Positions 8,409 through 16,534 of a DNA stretch of 64,000 nt are shown here, in pieces. Every line of letters begins with the position of its first letter. Position 1 is the stretch's first letter. The DNA is from Candidatus Caldilinea saccharophila (GTDB taxonomy: Bacteria; Chloroflexota; Anaerolineae; Caldilineales; Caldilineaceae), in NCBI GenBank assembly GCA_016710365.1, contig JADJVW010000012.1:62001-126000 (forward strand), written 5' to 3'. The notes under the pieces were generated by a model that saw only the letters and a list, made by a program, of their open reading frames with translations, did no database searches and was not told the DNA's origin. The position numbers and the translations under genes are program-made.

Positions 8409-9212
8409 CTATTCGTTCTTTGCGGCCCCTTCCATGATGGCCGGGTCCGGCGCACCCATGATGTTGTAGCCGCCATCGACATACAGCACCTCGCCTGTGA
8501 TGCGCGTGGCGTGGTCGCTGAGCAGGAAGGCCGCGGCCTGCCCCACGTCGTCCTGGTCGACATTGCCCATCGGCGCCACCTGCCCCACATAGTTAAGGCT
8601 CTTGCGGAAGCCGCTGACGCCTGACGCGGCCAGCGTCTTGATCGGGCCGGCGCTGATGGCGTTAACGCGGATGTTGTCCTTGCCCAAATCCCACGCCAGG
8701 TAGCGCACCGAAGCCTCAAGCGCGGCTTTAGCCACACCCATGACGTTGTAGTTGGGCGTCACCTTTTCCGCACCGAAGTAGGTCATCGCCATCATCGCGC
8801 CGCCGTCGGGCATGAGCGGCTGCGCACGCCGCGCCAGGGCGATCAGGCTGTAGCAGGAGATGTCGAGCGCAATGCGAAAGCCGTTGCGACTGGTGTCCAC
8901 AAAGCGGCCGCCTAGTTCTTCGCTCGGCGCAAACGCGATGCAGTGCACCAGGAAGTCGAGTTTGCCAAACTGGTCCGCAACCTTGACAAAGAGCGCGTCG
9001 ATGGCCTCATCGCTGGTGACGTCGCATTCCTCGACGAAGCGCACGCCGATGCCCTCTGCCAGCGGCTCGACGCGCTTCTTGAGAATCTCCCCCGCGTAGC
9101 TGAAGCCCAGCTCGGCGCCTTCGGCATGCAGCGCCTGGGAGATGCCCCACGCGATCGAGTTCTTGTTGGCCACGCCAAAGACGAGTCCCTTTTTCCCGCT
9201 AAATAATCCCAT
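8409..9212 (-). CDS. fabI: Enoyl-[acyl-carrier-protein] reductase (NADH), FabI
   Basis: The 267-aa product carries out the last reduction of each fatty-acid elongation cycle in the cytoplasm. It has the FabI-type nucleotide site GLVFGVANKNSIAWGI at 9-24, rather than the plain SDR TGxxxGxG. Both conserved tyrosines (Y145, Y155) and the catalytic lysine (K162) occur in YFGAEKVTPNYNVMGVAKAA, at almost the same positions as in E. coli FabI. AISAGPIKTLAASGV and YVDGGYNIMG further confirm the family. It is a stand-alone gene, flanked by a terminator downstream and a repeat island upstream. Confidence 0.95.
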   Translation of the reverse strand: MGLFSGKKGLVFGVANKNSIAWGISQALHAEGAELGFSYAGEILKKRVEPLAEGIGVRFVEECDVTSDEAIDALFVKVADQFGKLDFLVHCIAFAPSEELGGRFVDTSRNGFRIALDISCYSLIALARRAQPLMPDGGAMMAMTYFGAEKVTPNYNVMGVAKAALEASVRYLAWDLGKDNIRVNAISAGPIKTLAASGVSGFRKSLNYVGQVAPMGNVDQDDVGQAAAFLLSDHATRITGEVLYVDGGYNIMGAPDPAIMEGAAKNE

Positions 9213-9269
9213 CGCCGTTTCTCCTTCGCTTGCTGGCTAGCTGCTCCCTGCCCCAGCCCCATAAAACAC

Positions 9270-9400
9270 GTTGACGCGGAGGCGCAGAGAGGCGCAGAGT
9301 CGATAATTTCAGTACTTCACGAAACTCACACAAAGCCACGCAGATCATAAAGGACGCCATCTTCAACTTTGTGTCCTTTGTGTCTTCGTGTGAGGCCAAA
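9270..9400. repeat. CGCAGAG-type low-complexity repeat patch
   Basis: The 5' flank of fabI contains GACGCGGAGGCGCAGAGAGG and related words, then a TGTGTCCTTTGTGTCTTCGTG tract. Similar words recur at 3207-3412, 9510-9530, 30980-31020, 37404-37450 and 49943-50065. No gene is supported in it. Confidence 0.6.
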
Positions 9401-9580
9401 TCGTGAACTACTGAATCTGGTTGCTAAGTTTTATCAATCACTCAAGCATGAGCGTAGTCCAAAAGTGTAACACCGCAACGCGTCACCGGTTGCGCGCGTC
9501 ACCTCGACAATTCTCTGCGAACCTCTGCGTGTTAGCACCAAAATGCGCTAGTACACGACGGCATAAATATGCCAGCAGTT

Positions 9581-9613
9581 AGAAACCGAGTTTCTCTGAG
9601 AAACTCGGTTTCT
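9581..9613. repeat. Near-perfect 33-nt palindrome (REP-like)
   Basis: AGAAACCGAGTTTCTC (9581-9596) and its exact reverse complement (9598-9613) are separated by a single T. No T tract follows. It lies in the repeat island between fabI and tyrS. Confidence 0.6.
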
Positions 9614-9654
9614 CCGCACCGGATTAACCAGCGGCTGATTTACGCCCGAGTGCA

Positions 9655-9806
9655 CTAGTGGTCTGTCAACCAAGAGGTTTTGGTTTGGCTCATTAGAAGG
9701 GAACGCAGATAAACGCCGATAGCCTCAGATGCTTTGCTGCTTTGCTCTTATCTGCATGCTCTTGCTGTAGCCCTAACCAAACTCTGGCGTTTGACAATTC
9801 ATTAGT
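9655..9806. mobile_element. MITE-like element, copy 1
   Basis: The element starts with CTAGTGGTCTGTCAAC and ends in a diverged inverted copy (TTGACAATTCATTAG). Its interior shares with 55368-55554 the string CAGATAAACGCCGATAG and ATGCTTTGCTGCTTTGCT, followed by TTATCTGC words. It encodes nothing. It lies between fabI and tyrS and abuts another inverted repeat at 9806. Confidence 0.55.
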
Positions 9807-9894
9807 AGGTCGGGCTACCAGCCCGACATCCCGCCAGCGGCGGACATACAGCATCACAACCGACAGACACGTTGGGCTGATAGCCCGACCTACG
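9806..9894. repeat. Inverted-repeat element at the tyrS 3' end
   Basis: GTAGGTCGGGCTACCAGCCC (start 9806) is mirrored by GGGCTGATAGCCCGACCTAC ending at 9894. Each arm is itself a small hairpin (GTCGGGCT...AGCCCGAC). It ends 4 bases before the tyrS stop codon and may serve as its 3' structure. Confidence 0.55.
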
Positions 9895-9898
9895 GAAA

Positions 9899-11131
<1,233 letters not shown>

Positions 11132-11184
11132 AGTCATACTCCGTAATCGTGGCTCATCATCGTGGCTGGATGGCGCTGGCAAAC

Positions 11185-11217
11185 AAAAACGCGTGAGCGA
11201 TCTGCTTGCCCACGCGT
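11185..11217 (-). promoter_or_regulatory. Terminator-like hairpin in the tyrS leader (possible attenuator)
   Basis: Read on the minus strand, ACGCGTGGGC, a 9-nt loop and GCTCACGCGT form a 10-bp stem with one mismatch, followed at once by TTTTGTTT. It ends about 54 bases before the tyrS start. No minus-strand gene lies upstream for it to terminate, so it most likely interrupts the tyrS leader. I found no T-box antiterminator consensus. A second small hairpin (GGGGCA/TGCCCC, 11282-11298) lies further upstream. Confidence 0.5.
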
Positions 11218-11350
11218 TGGTAATGCGAACTGGAAAAAACGTCAGGTGCGCGCTGCATTGGCGCAGGGCAGAAGTGGGAAGGGGCAGCCTGTGCCCCGTC
11301 GATACAAGTACCCTGTCGCCGCCAATTTGCCCCACACCAGACTGTGTCTC

Positions 11351-11602
11351 ATGTCGCCTATCTTATACGACAATGGGGCTGTGGTCAATCTGCGGGACTT
11401 GCCGTCAAAGGTGTCGCTTGCCCTGTCGATGCTGATCGTGCTTGGCTTCCTGCTTGTCTTCGCCGGATTGTTTAGCGCTCGCTATGCTGTGGATGCCCGG
11501 CGACCATCCACAGCGATGTCGCTGCAGGCGACAACGTGGGCGTTTGGTTACGAAACGTTAGCAAATCGTCAAGAAAATGCGTTGCATTTCCGCTATCCTT
11601 GA
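11351..11602 (+). CDS. Possible small single-pass membrane protein
   Basis: An 84-codon open frame from ATG 11351 contains one good hydrophobic helix (VSLALSMLIVLGFLLVFAGL, about residues 21-40) and a polar tail. No ribosome site is visible, and its 3' third overlaps the start of the conserved leader of the next gene, so it may be a decayed gene or spurious. Confidence 0.25.
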   Translation: MSPILYDNGAVVNLRDLPSKVSLALSMLIVLGFLLVFAGLFSARYAVDARRPSTAMSLQATTWAFGYETLANRQENALHFRYP

Positions 11603-11823
11603 ACCATCTCGAGTTTCGTCCCGGTTCCATGCGCAACCCTGGATGCAGCATGATTCGTCGCCAGCAGTTGTGGCGTATCGCCGTCGAATCGTTCAACGGG
11701 CGAGCGTCCTCCAGAGGTAGGCGTTCCCCACCACAGCAAGCGCATTTGTCCACCGTACAAGACTATCTTCTGCATCGTTTGATCGTTCAAGCATCGTTTG
11801 CTTATGCTGACAAGGAGGTCAGA
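11544..11823 (+). promoter_or_regulatory. Long duplicated 5' leader, copy 1
   Basis: About 280 bases upstream of the lipoprotein gene at 11824 resemble those upstream of 13713. The best conserved blocks are the CATCTCGAG word, a TCGTTCAACGGGCGAGCGTC block (from about 11686), GGTAGG-GTTCCCCAC, and the 3' end TGCTGACAAGGAGGTCAGA. A weak -10 (TATCCT, 11594-11599) would give a ~215-nt untranslated leader. No known riboswitch is recognised. Confidence 0.5.
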
Positions 11824-12378
11824 ATGAACCACATGCGTGCGCCAGGCTACTGGCCGCTGCTGATTGCGGCGGCGCTGCTCCTGGCCTGCTGCCCAAGCCC
11901 TGCATTGCTGGCGACCGTGCCCCCCTTGCTCACACCGACCTCGGTGGAAGGGACGCCTATTCCGTTCGAGACAATTCTGCAAGGTCAGGACAGTGGCTAT
12001 CTAGGCGCCGAACCACTCCTGTTCCTCGTCGATGACCCGGAAGCCGCCGCTCAAATGCTGAAGCATCTGGCGCTGTATGTGGCGCCAGACCAGCGAGAAG
12101 CTTTCACTGCCCAGGTGCAGAACTCTGTCTGCACTCCAGATGTCATTGCGTTGTTTCGAGGATCCAAGGCTTCCTCAGGATATGAAGTCACGATAGATCG
12201 TTTGATTAGTCAAGGGAATGACATTCACGTGTATGCGCAGTTCTGGGAGCCCGGGCCAAGATACCCTGTGACAGGAGGCGCAACATCGTCCTACCATGTT
12301 GTCAAGTTGCTGCAACCAGTTGAGAATGCGGGTAGGTTTCAACTTGTGCTGCATTCCTATCCTATGATTCACCAGTAG
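11824..12378 (+). CDS. Lipoprotein with a PrcB-like C-terminal domain, paralogue 1
   Basis: The start at 11824 has AAGGAGG five bases upstream. The 184-aa protein begins with a lipoprotein-like signal (WPLLIAAALLLACC). Residues ~110-170 (DVIALFRGSKASSGYEVTID, then IHVYAQFWEPGP and SSYHVVKL) follow the pattern of the PrcB C-terminal domain: a Gly-Tyr turn, then a VYVxxxxPGP strand and a PYHIVK-like end. Its first 24 residues are almost identical to those of the gene at 13713, which shows duplication. It is probably an exported, membrane-anchored protein; the ligand is unknown. Confidence 0.65.
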   Translation: MNHMRAPGYWPLLIAAALLLACCPSPALLATVPPLLTPTSVEGTPIPFETILQGQDSGYLGAEPLLFLVDDPEAAAQMLKHLALYVAPDQREAFTAQVQNSVCTPDVIALFRGSKASSGYEVTIDRLISQGNDIHVYAQFWEPGPRYPVTGGATSSYHVVKLLQPVENAGRFQLVLHSYPMIHQ

Positions 12379-12407
12379 CCAAAACCTCAAGAAAGGAGGG
12401 TGCTTCG

Positions 12408-13046
12408 ATGATTAGGTTATCTCGCCGATATGGTATTGCTCTTTTCGGCTTGATCTGCTTGATGGGAGGCTCTTTACTGATGACAGCTTTGCTGACCGCC
12501 TGCACACCAGTCGCCACGCCCGAACCGCTGCCAGTGTGGGAGGACGAACGCATCATCCCTTTTCAGACGATCGACGTGGACAATGACGCACGTTCGTCAT
12601 TGCCAGAATTTGTTGGCGTTCCAGAGATTGAGGAGAAATTCGATCCCGGCATCCTGTTGCCAGAAGAAGCCATCCCGACAGTGTCACGTCTTCACAAGAT
12701 CGAATCGGTGGAGGATGTCGGGCCCTTAGTAGATCTGCTGCCACCGGCCACCGTCGATTATCTGCGCAACGTGGACTACGATGCTTACATGGTCTTTGCG
12801 TTGCTGCGCGGCCAACGCGGAGGGGGAGGATTTCCCGTCTTTATCGAACAGGTTGCCGTGGGAATGGGTGGAGTGCGAGTCTATGCACAGTTTCGGATAC
12901 CGGCCGAGGGAACAGCTATTTCGGAGGGATACACCTTTCCTTACCACATCGTGAAAGTTGAATTGAGCGCTCTTGCGTGGTCTGCCCCCTGGATGCCGGT
13001 CGACTTGCTGGCGCGACTTTGTGACGATGACAAGCACCCTTGTTGA
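12408..13046 (+). CDS. Lipoprotein with a PrcB-like domain, paralogue 2
   Basis: The 212-aa protein starts at 12408, 7 bases after AAAGGAGG. The signal peptide ends in a lipobox-like LLTACTP. The C-terminal part (YDAYMVFALLRGQRGGGGFP, then VRVYAQFRIPAEG and FPYHIVKVEL) matches the pattern of its neighbours at 11824 and 13713, although the rest has diverged. It is 29 bases downstream of paralogue 1 in the same direction and likely co-transcribed. The tail after the domain ends in an unusual Cys-containing segment (LLARLCDDDKHPC). Confidence 0.65.
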   Translation: MIRLSRRYGIALFGLICLMGGSLLMTALLTACTPVATPEPLPVWEDERIIPFQTIDVDNDARSSLPEFVGVPEIEEKFDPGILLPEEAIPTVSRLHKIESVEDVGPLVDLLPPATVDYLRNVDYDAYMVFALLRGQRGGGGFPVFIEQVAVGMGGVRVYAQFRIPAEGTAISEGYTFPYHIVKVELSALAWSAPWMPVDLLARLCDDDKHPC

Positions 13047-13082
13047 TGTCAATCAATCGTTCTTGCCCTGGAGGAATAACCG

Positions 13083-13462
13083 ATGCGCACCCGATTTTTT
13101 GTTCTCGTGTTGTCAGCCATTGTGGTCCTTTCCATCTCTGCCTACTTTGGCGTCTCGGCGCAGGATGCCATTGTGCAACCTGCTTCACCTCTGCCGCCAC
13201 CCTCTCCCACCGCTGAAGCACAGCCTCCCGATCCTGTCGCTCAGCGCGCACTCGACTATGTGGCCTAACAGCGCAAGCTCTCGCCAGACCAGCTTACCAT
13301 CCGCTACCGGGAAGATGTCCCTTTCCGACCCTCCAGCGCAGCTTCGTGCGCTTTGTCATCGCTGCCCCGACTGATGCACCGTCTGCCGCCATTGGAGTGT
13401 TGATCGACAGGGTAAGCGACGCTGTGGAGACCAATATACGTTTGCTTAGGAAACGTCGGTAA
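13083..13462 (+). pseudogene. Broken exported protein gene
   Basis: The frame opens with MRTRFFVLVLSAIVVLSISA, a clear signal peptide cut near VSAQDA, and a Pro-rich linker. It runs into DPVAQRALDYVA, where a TAA at 13266 stops it. The same frame then continues sensibly (QRKLSPDQLTIRYREDVPF), and after a frame change near 13330 it gives FVRFVIAAPTDAPSAAIGVL up to TAA 13462. The pieces resemble an exported protein with a PepSY/FTP-like segment, but the family is not certain. It sits between the two duplicated lipoprotein cassettes. Confidence 0.55.
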
Positions 13463-13712
13463 ATTGTCAAGAACACACGCCTTAAGGTTGTGCTATACTG
13501 AGGACATCTCGAGCCCTTATCCTGGTTCATTTCGCAAAGCCGCCCCAGGCATCATTCATAGAAAGTAGTTGGCGTATCGTCGTTGCATCGTTCAACGGGC
13601 GAGCGTCCTCTGGCGGTAGGTGTTCCCCACATCGCAAGCCATCTGCCCATCGTATGTAACGCCAGCATCTGTATCGTTTGCATCGTTCGTTTGTGCTGAC
13701 AAGGAGGTCAGA
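13425..13712 (+). promoter_or_regulatory. Long duplicated 5' leader, copy 2, with an extended -10 promoter
   Basis: This is homologous to 11544-11823. It contains TGCTATACT at 13491-13499, an extended -10 (TGn plus TATACT). Transcription from about 13506 would give a ~207-nt leader before the ATG at 13713. The conserved block TCGTTCAACGGGCGAGCGTC is retained, as is TGCTGACAAGGAGGTCAGA directly before the start codon. Confidence 0.5.
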
Positions 13713-14264
13713 ATGAACCAAATGCGTGCGCCAGGCTACTGGTCGCTGCTGATTGCGGCGGCGCTGCTCCTGGCTGGTTGCCATCTTTCTCCAGTAACGC
13801 TTCCCGCCGCTACACCCCCAACCAACGGAGAAATAGAGATTCCGTTTGAAACGGTTGCGGTGAACGAAAGTGGGGCGAATATCGATGCTCATGTAATGAG
13901 AGAAGGGCCGCAATTGTTGTTGCTGACTTCGCCCAATCAAATTGTCAGTATTCAGGATCAGGTAAATCCCGAAACGTGGACTGACTTACAGCAAGTGGAC
14001 TTTCAACAATACGCCGTCGTTGCGCTCTTTCGTGGCCTCAAGCCCTCCACAAATTATCAAACGATTATCGAACGCATCACACGCCAAGATGACCGCCTAA
14101 TCGTCTACGCCCAGTTCTGGGAACCAAACCCTGTATGGGAATCCGCCGCGGCCGAAACCAGACCCTTCCATCTAGTCAAGATCGATAGGTCTCAGGTTCC
14201 CGCCTCGTCGGTTGAACTCGTGCTTCAATCCTATGTGCTGACGCCGACGCCGCCAGCCAGGTAG
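13713..14264 (+). CDS. Lipoprotein with a PrcB-like C-terminal domain, paralogue 3
   Basis: The start at 13713 has AAGGAGG upstream, in the same context as its duplicate at 11824. The 183-aa protein has a standard lipobox (LLLAGC, lipidated Cys about residue 23), a short Pro/Thr linker, and a C-terminal domain with YAVVALFRGLKPSTNYQTII, LIVYAQFWEPNP and RPFHLVKID. The N-terminus is nearly identical to paralogue 1, while the domain itself has diverged, as expected of an old duplication under changing selection. Function is unknown; an envelope role is likely. Confidence 0.7.
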   Translation: MNQMRAPGYWSLLIAAALLLAGCHLSPVTLPAATPPTNGEIEIPFETVAVNESGANIDAHVMREGPQLLLLTSPNQIVSIQDQVNPETWTDLQQVDFQQYAVVALFRGLKPSTNYQTIIERITRQDDRLIVYAQFWEPNPVWESAAAETRPFHLVKIDRSQVPASSVELVLQSYVLTPTPPAR

Positions 14265-14286
14265 ACGTTTTTTCAGGAGAAACCTC

Positions 14287-14430
14287 ATGATGCGCAAACA
14301 TGCTTTTCTACTGATGATCGTTGCTATTCTTTTCTCTGGCTATGTATTGGCGTACAGAGCCGTCATTCATGCCCAGACCGATGTCACCCTCACGGTGTTG
14401 GGGCAGATTCCCTATGGTTTCGACGGCTAG
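14287..14430 (+). pseudogene. Signal-peptide remnant of an exported protein
   Basis: MMRKHAFLLMIVAILFSGYV is a good signal sequence with AGGAG upstream. The frame stops after VTLTVLGQIPYGFDG at 14430. In-frame codons after the stop (ARVTASQPVAVVVNAW) still look coding, so this is probably the 5' remnant of a larger gene. Alternatively it is a 47-aa secreted peptide. Confidence 0.4.
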
Positions 14431-14571
14431 GCGCGGGTCACAGCCAGCCAGCCGGTGGCGGTGGTCGTCAACGCCTGGCGCCTGGCGCGGGCGCCGGCGA
14501 TGTGATCGGCAGCTACCCCGCCGTGCATCGGTAGTGTAGCGTCTGGCCGCGTAAGCGCGGGATTCCGGTCA

Positions 14572-14616
14572 ATCGGCAGGGTGTGTCCACCATGGACACA
14601 CCCTGCCGATTTTTTT
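14572..14616 (+). terminator. Strong rho-independent terminator
   Basis: A perfect 16-bp stem (CGGCAGGGTGTGTCCA, 14574-14589, with 14593-14608) has a CCA loop and is followed by a T-run from 14610. It ends the plus-strand lipoprotein array. Confidence 0.9.
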
Positions 14617-14704
14617 CTCGAATCGATCCCTCTCGGCAAGCCGCGTGATGAAAAAGTGCGCGATGCGTGCTCATGTAATTTGCCGCGTCATTTGGTCATC
14701 ACGT

Positions 14705-14752
14705 GCAGCGGCGCGAGAATGGGCAACGCACGCGCCGCTGCGCGTTTTTTTT
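14705..14752 (+). terminator. Second terminator, in the ABC exporter leader
   Basis: An 11-bp GC-rich stem (GCAGCGGCGCG, 14705-14715, with 14731-14741) and a 15-nt loop are followed by a T8 tract (14745-14752). It ends 30 bases before the exporter start at 14783. That leaves little room for a promoter behind it, so it may act as an attenuator. Confidence 0.75.
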
Positions 14753-14782
14753 GATGCATCTTGATGTAGAACGTGGCTGCCA

Positions 14783-16534
14783 ATGAAATATGTCTTCAAG
14801 CTCTCCGGGTTTGTGCGCCCCTACCGGCGCTGGGCTGCGATTGCCCTAATCTTGCTCACCATCCTTGTGTTTCTCGATCTTTCGATCCCCCGCCTGATTC
14901 AGCGCATCATCGACGAGGGCATCAACCAGGGCAATCAGCAGGTCGTGTTGCAGACCGGGCTGATCATGGTGGTGATCTCGCTGGTCAGCGCCGTGATCGC
15001 CGTCGGCAACAACCTCTACTCGGTGCGCGTGGGCGAGAGCGTGGCGCGCGACCTGCGCGAGGCGATCTTCCTGCACATCCAGCACTTCTCCTACGGAAAT
15101 CTCGACCGCACGCAGACCGGCCAGTTGATGGTGCGGCTGACCAGCGACACGATGGCGCTGCAGCGGCTGACGCAGATCACGCTGCGCATCGGCACACGCG
15201 CACCGTTGCTGATGGTCGGCAGCATGATCCTGATGTTTGTCACCAGCCCGCAGCTTGCCCTGATCATGGCGCCGCTGCTGTTGGCGACGGCTGTGGTCGT
15301 CGTCTTCTTTGTGTTTAAGATGGAGCCGCTCTTTGCTACGGTGCGTGAAAAGTTGGATCGGCACAACACCGTGTTGCAGGAGAATGTCGCGGGCGTGCGG
15401 CTGGTCAAAGCCTTTGTGCGCGAGGACTTTGAAGCCGAACGCTTTGCAACAGCCAACGACGCGTTTGCAGAGCGCTCGGTGCGTGTGATGCGCTTCATGG
15501 CGACGATGTCGCCGGTGCTGACGATGTGCGTCAACATGGGCATGGTGTTGGTCATCTACGCCGGCGGCATTCAGTCGATCAACGGCGATCTCACGGTCGG
15601 GCAGGTCGTGGCTTTCACCAACTACCTGCTCACCACCATCACGCCGCTGACGATGATGGCGATGCTCGCCAATGTCTGGGCAAGCGGCATCGCTTCCGCC
15701 AAGCGCGTCGACGAAGTGCTGAGCGTAACGCCCGAGGTGCAGGACGCCCTCGTGACCGCACCGCTGCCGACGCCGGTGCAAGGCCATATCGTCTTCGACA
15801 ACGTCGCCTTTGCCTACAACGGACGCAGCGACGAAGCTGTGCTGGAAGGCGTCACTTTGGTGGCGGAGCCAGGCCAGACCGTGGCAATTCTCGGCGCAAC
15901 TGGCGCGGGCAAGACGACGCTCGTCAACCTCGTGCCGCGCTTCTACGATGTCGACAACGGTCGCGTGCTGGTCGATGGCGTGGATGTGCGCGCCGCCAAC
16001 CGTGACGAACTGCTCAAGCACATCGCCATCGTGCCGCAAGAAACCGTACTTTTTACCGGCAGCGTGCGCGACAACATTCGCTACGGCGCGCCCGACGCCA
16101 GCGAGGAGGCCGTGATCGCCGCGGCGCGCGCGGCGCAGGCGCACGACTTTATCCTGACGCTGCCCGCTGGCTATGACACGCATGTTGAAGCGCGCGGCGT
16201 CAACCTCTCCGGCGGGCAGAAGCAACGCATTGCGATCGCACGCGCGCTGCTCACACAGCCGCGCATCCTGATTCTGGACGACAGCACCAGCGCCGTGGAT
16301 ATCGACACCGAAACCAGGATCCAGGATGCGCTGGAGCAGCAGTCTCAACGCCATACCAGTCTCGTCGTTGCGCAACGCATCAGCACCGTGCTCAAGGCCG
16401 ACAAAATCGTCGTTATCGACAAGGGCCGCGTCGTGGCCGAAGGCGCGCATCAAACCCTGATGAGGACCAGCCCCATCTACCGGGAAATCTACGCTTCGCA
16501 ACTGGGGAATGGACCAAGGGGCACAGGGTTATGA
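14783..16534 (+). CDS. Heterodimeric ABC exporter, subunit with degenerate ATP site (pair 1)
   Basis: The 583-aa half-transporter has six membrane segments in the first ~320 residues and a C-terminal ATPase. Walker A is GATGAGKTT (about 370-378) and the signature is the canonical LSGGQKQR. Walker B reads ILDDSTSAVD, with Asp where the catalytic Glu should be, and the H-loop reads AQRIST, with Gln for His. This is the pattern of the degenerate partner in TM287/288- or LmrCD-type exporters. Its stop overlaps the next gene's ATG (ATGA), so the two subunits are made together. The substrate is unknown (drug or lipid). No clear ribosome site precedes the ATG. Confidence 0.9.
   Translation: MKYVFKLSGFVRPYRRWAAIALILLTILVFLDLSIPRLIQRIIDEGINQGNQQVVLQTGLIMVVISLVSAVIAVGNNLYSVRVGESVARDLREAIFLHIQHFSYGNLDRTQTGQLMVRLTSDTMALQRLTQITLRIGTRAPLLMVGSMILMFVTSPQLALIMAPLLLATAVVVVFFVFKMEPLFATVREKLDRHNTVLQENVAGVRLVKAFVREDFEAERFATANDAFAERSVRVMRFMATMSPVLTMCVNMGMVLVIYAGGIQSINGDLTVGQVVAFTNYLLTTITPLTMMAMLANVWASGIASAKRVDEVLSVTPEVQDALVTAPLPTPVQGHIVFDNVAFAYNGRSDEAVLEGVTLVAEPGQTVAILGATGAGKTTLVNLVPRFYDVDNGRVLVDGVDVRAANRDELLKHIAIVPQETVLFTGSVRDNIRYGAPDASEEAVIAAARAAQAHDFILTLPAGYDTHVEARGVNLSGGQKQRIAIARALLTQPRILILDDSTSAVDIDTETRIQDALEQQSQRHTSLVVAQRISTVLKADKIVVIDKGRVVAEGAHQTLMRTSPIYREIYASQLGNGPRGTGL

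Noticed and set aside
11140..11340. T-box riboswitch in front of tyrS
   Set aside because: A terminator-like hairpin is present, but I could not find the T-box antiterminator consensus or a convincing specifier stem.
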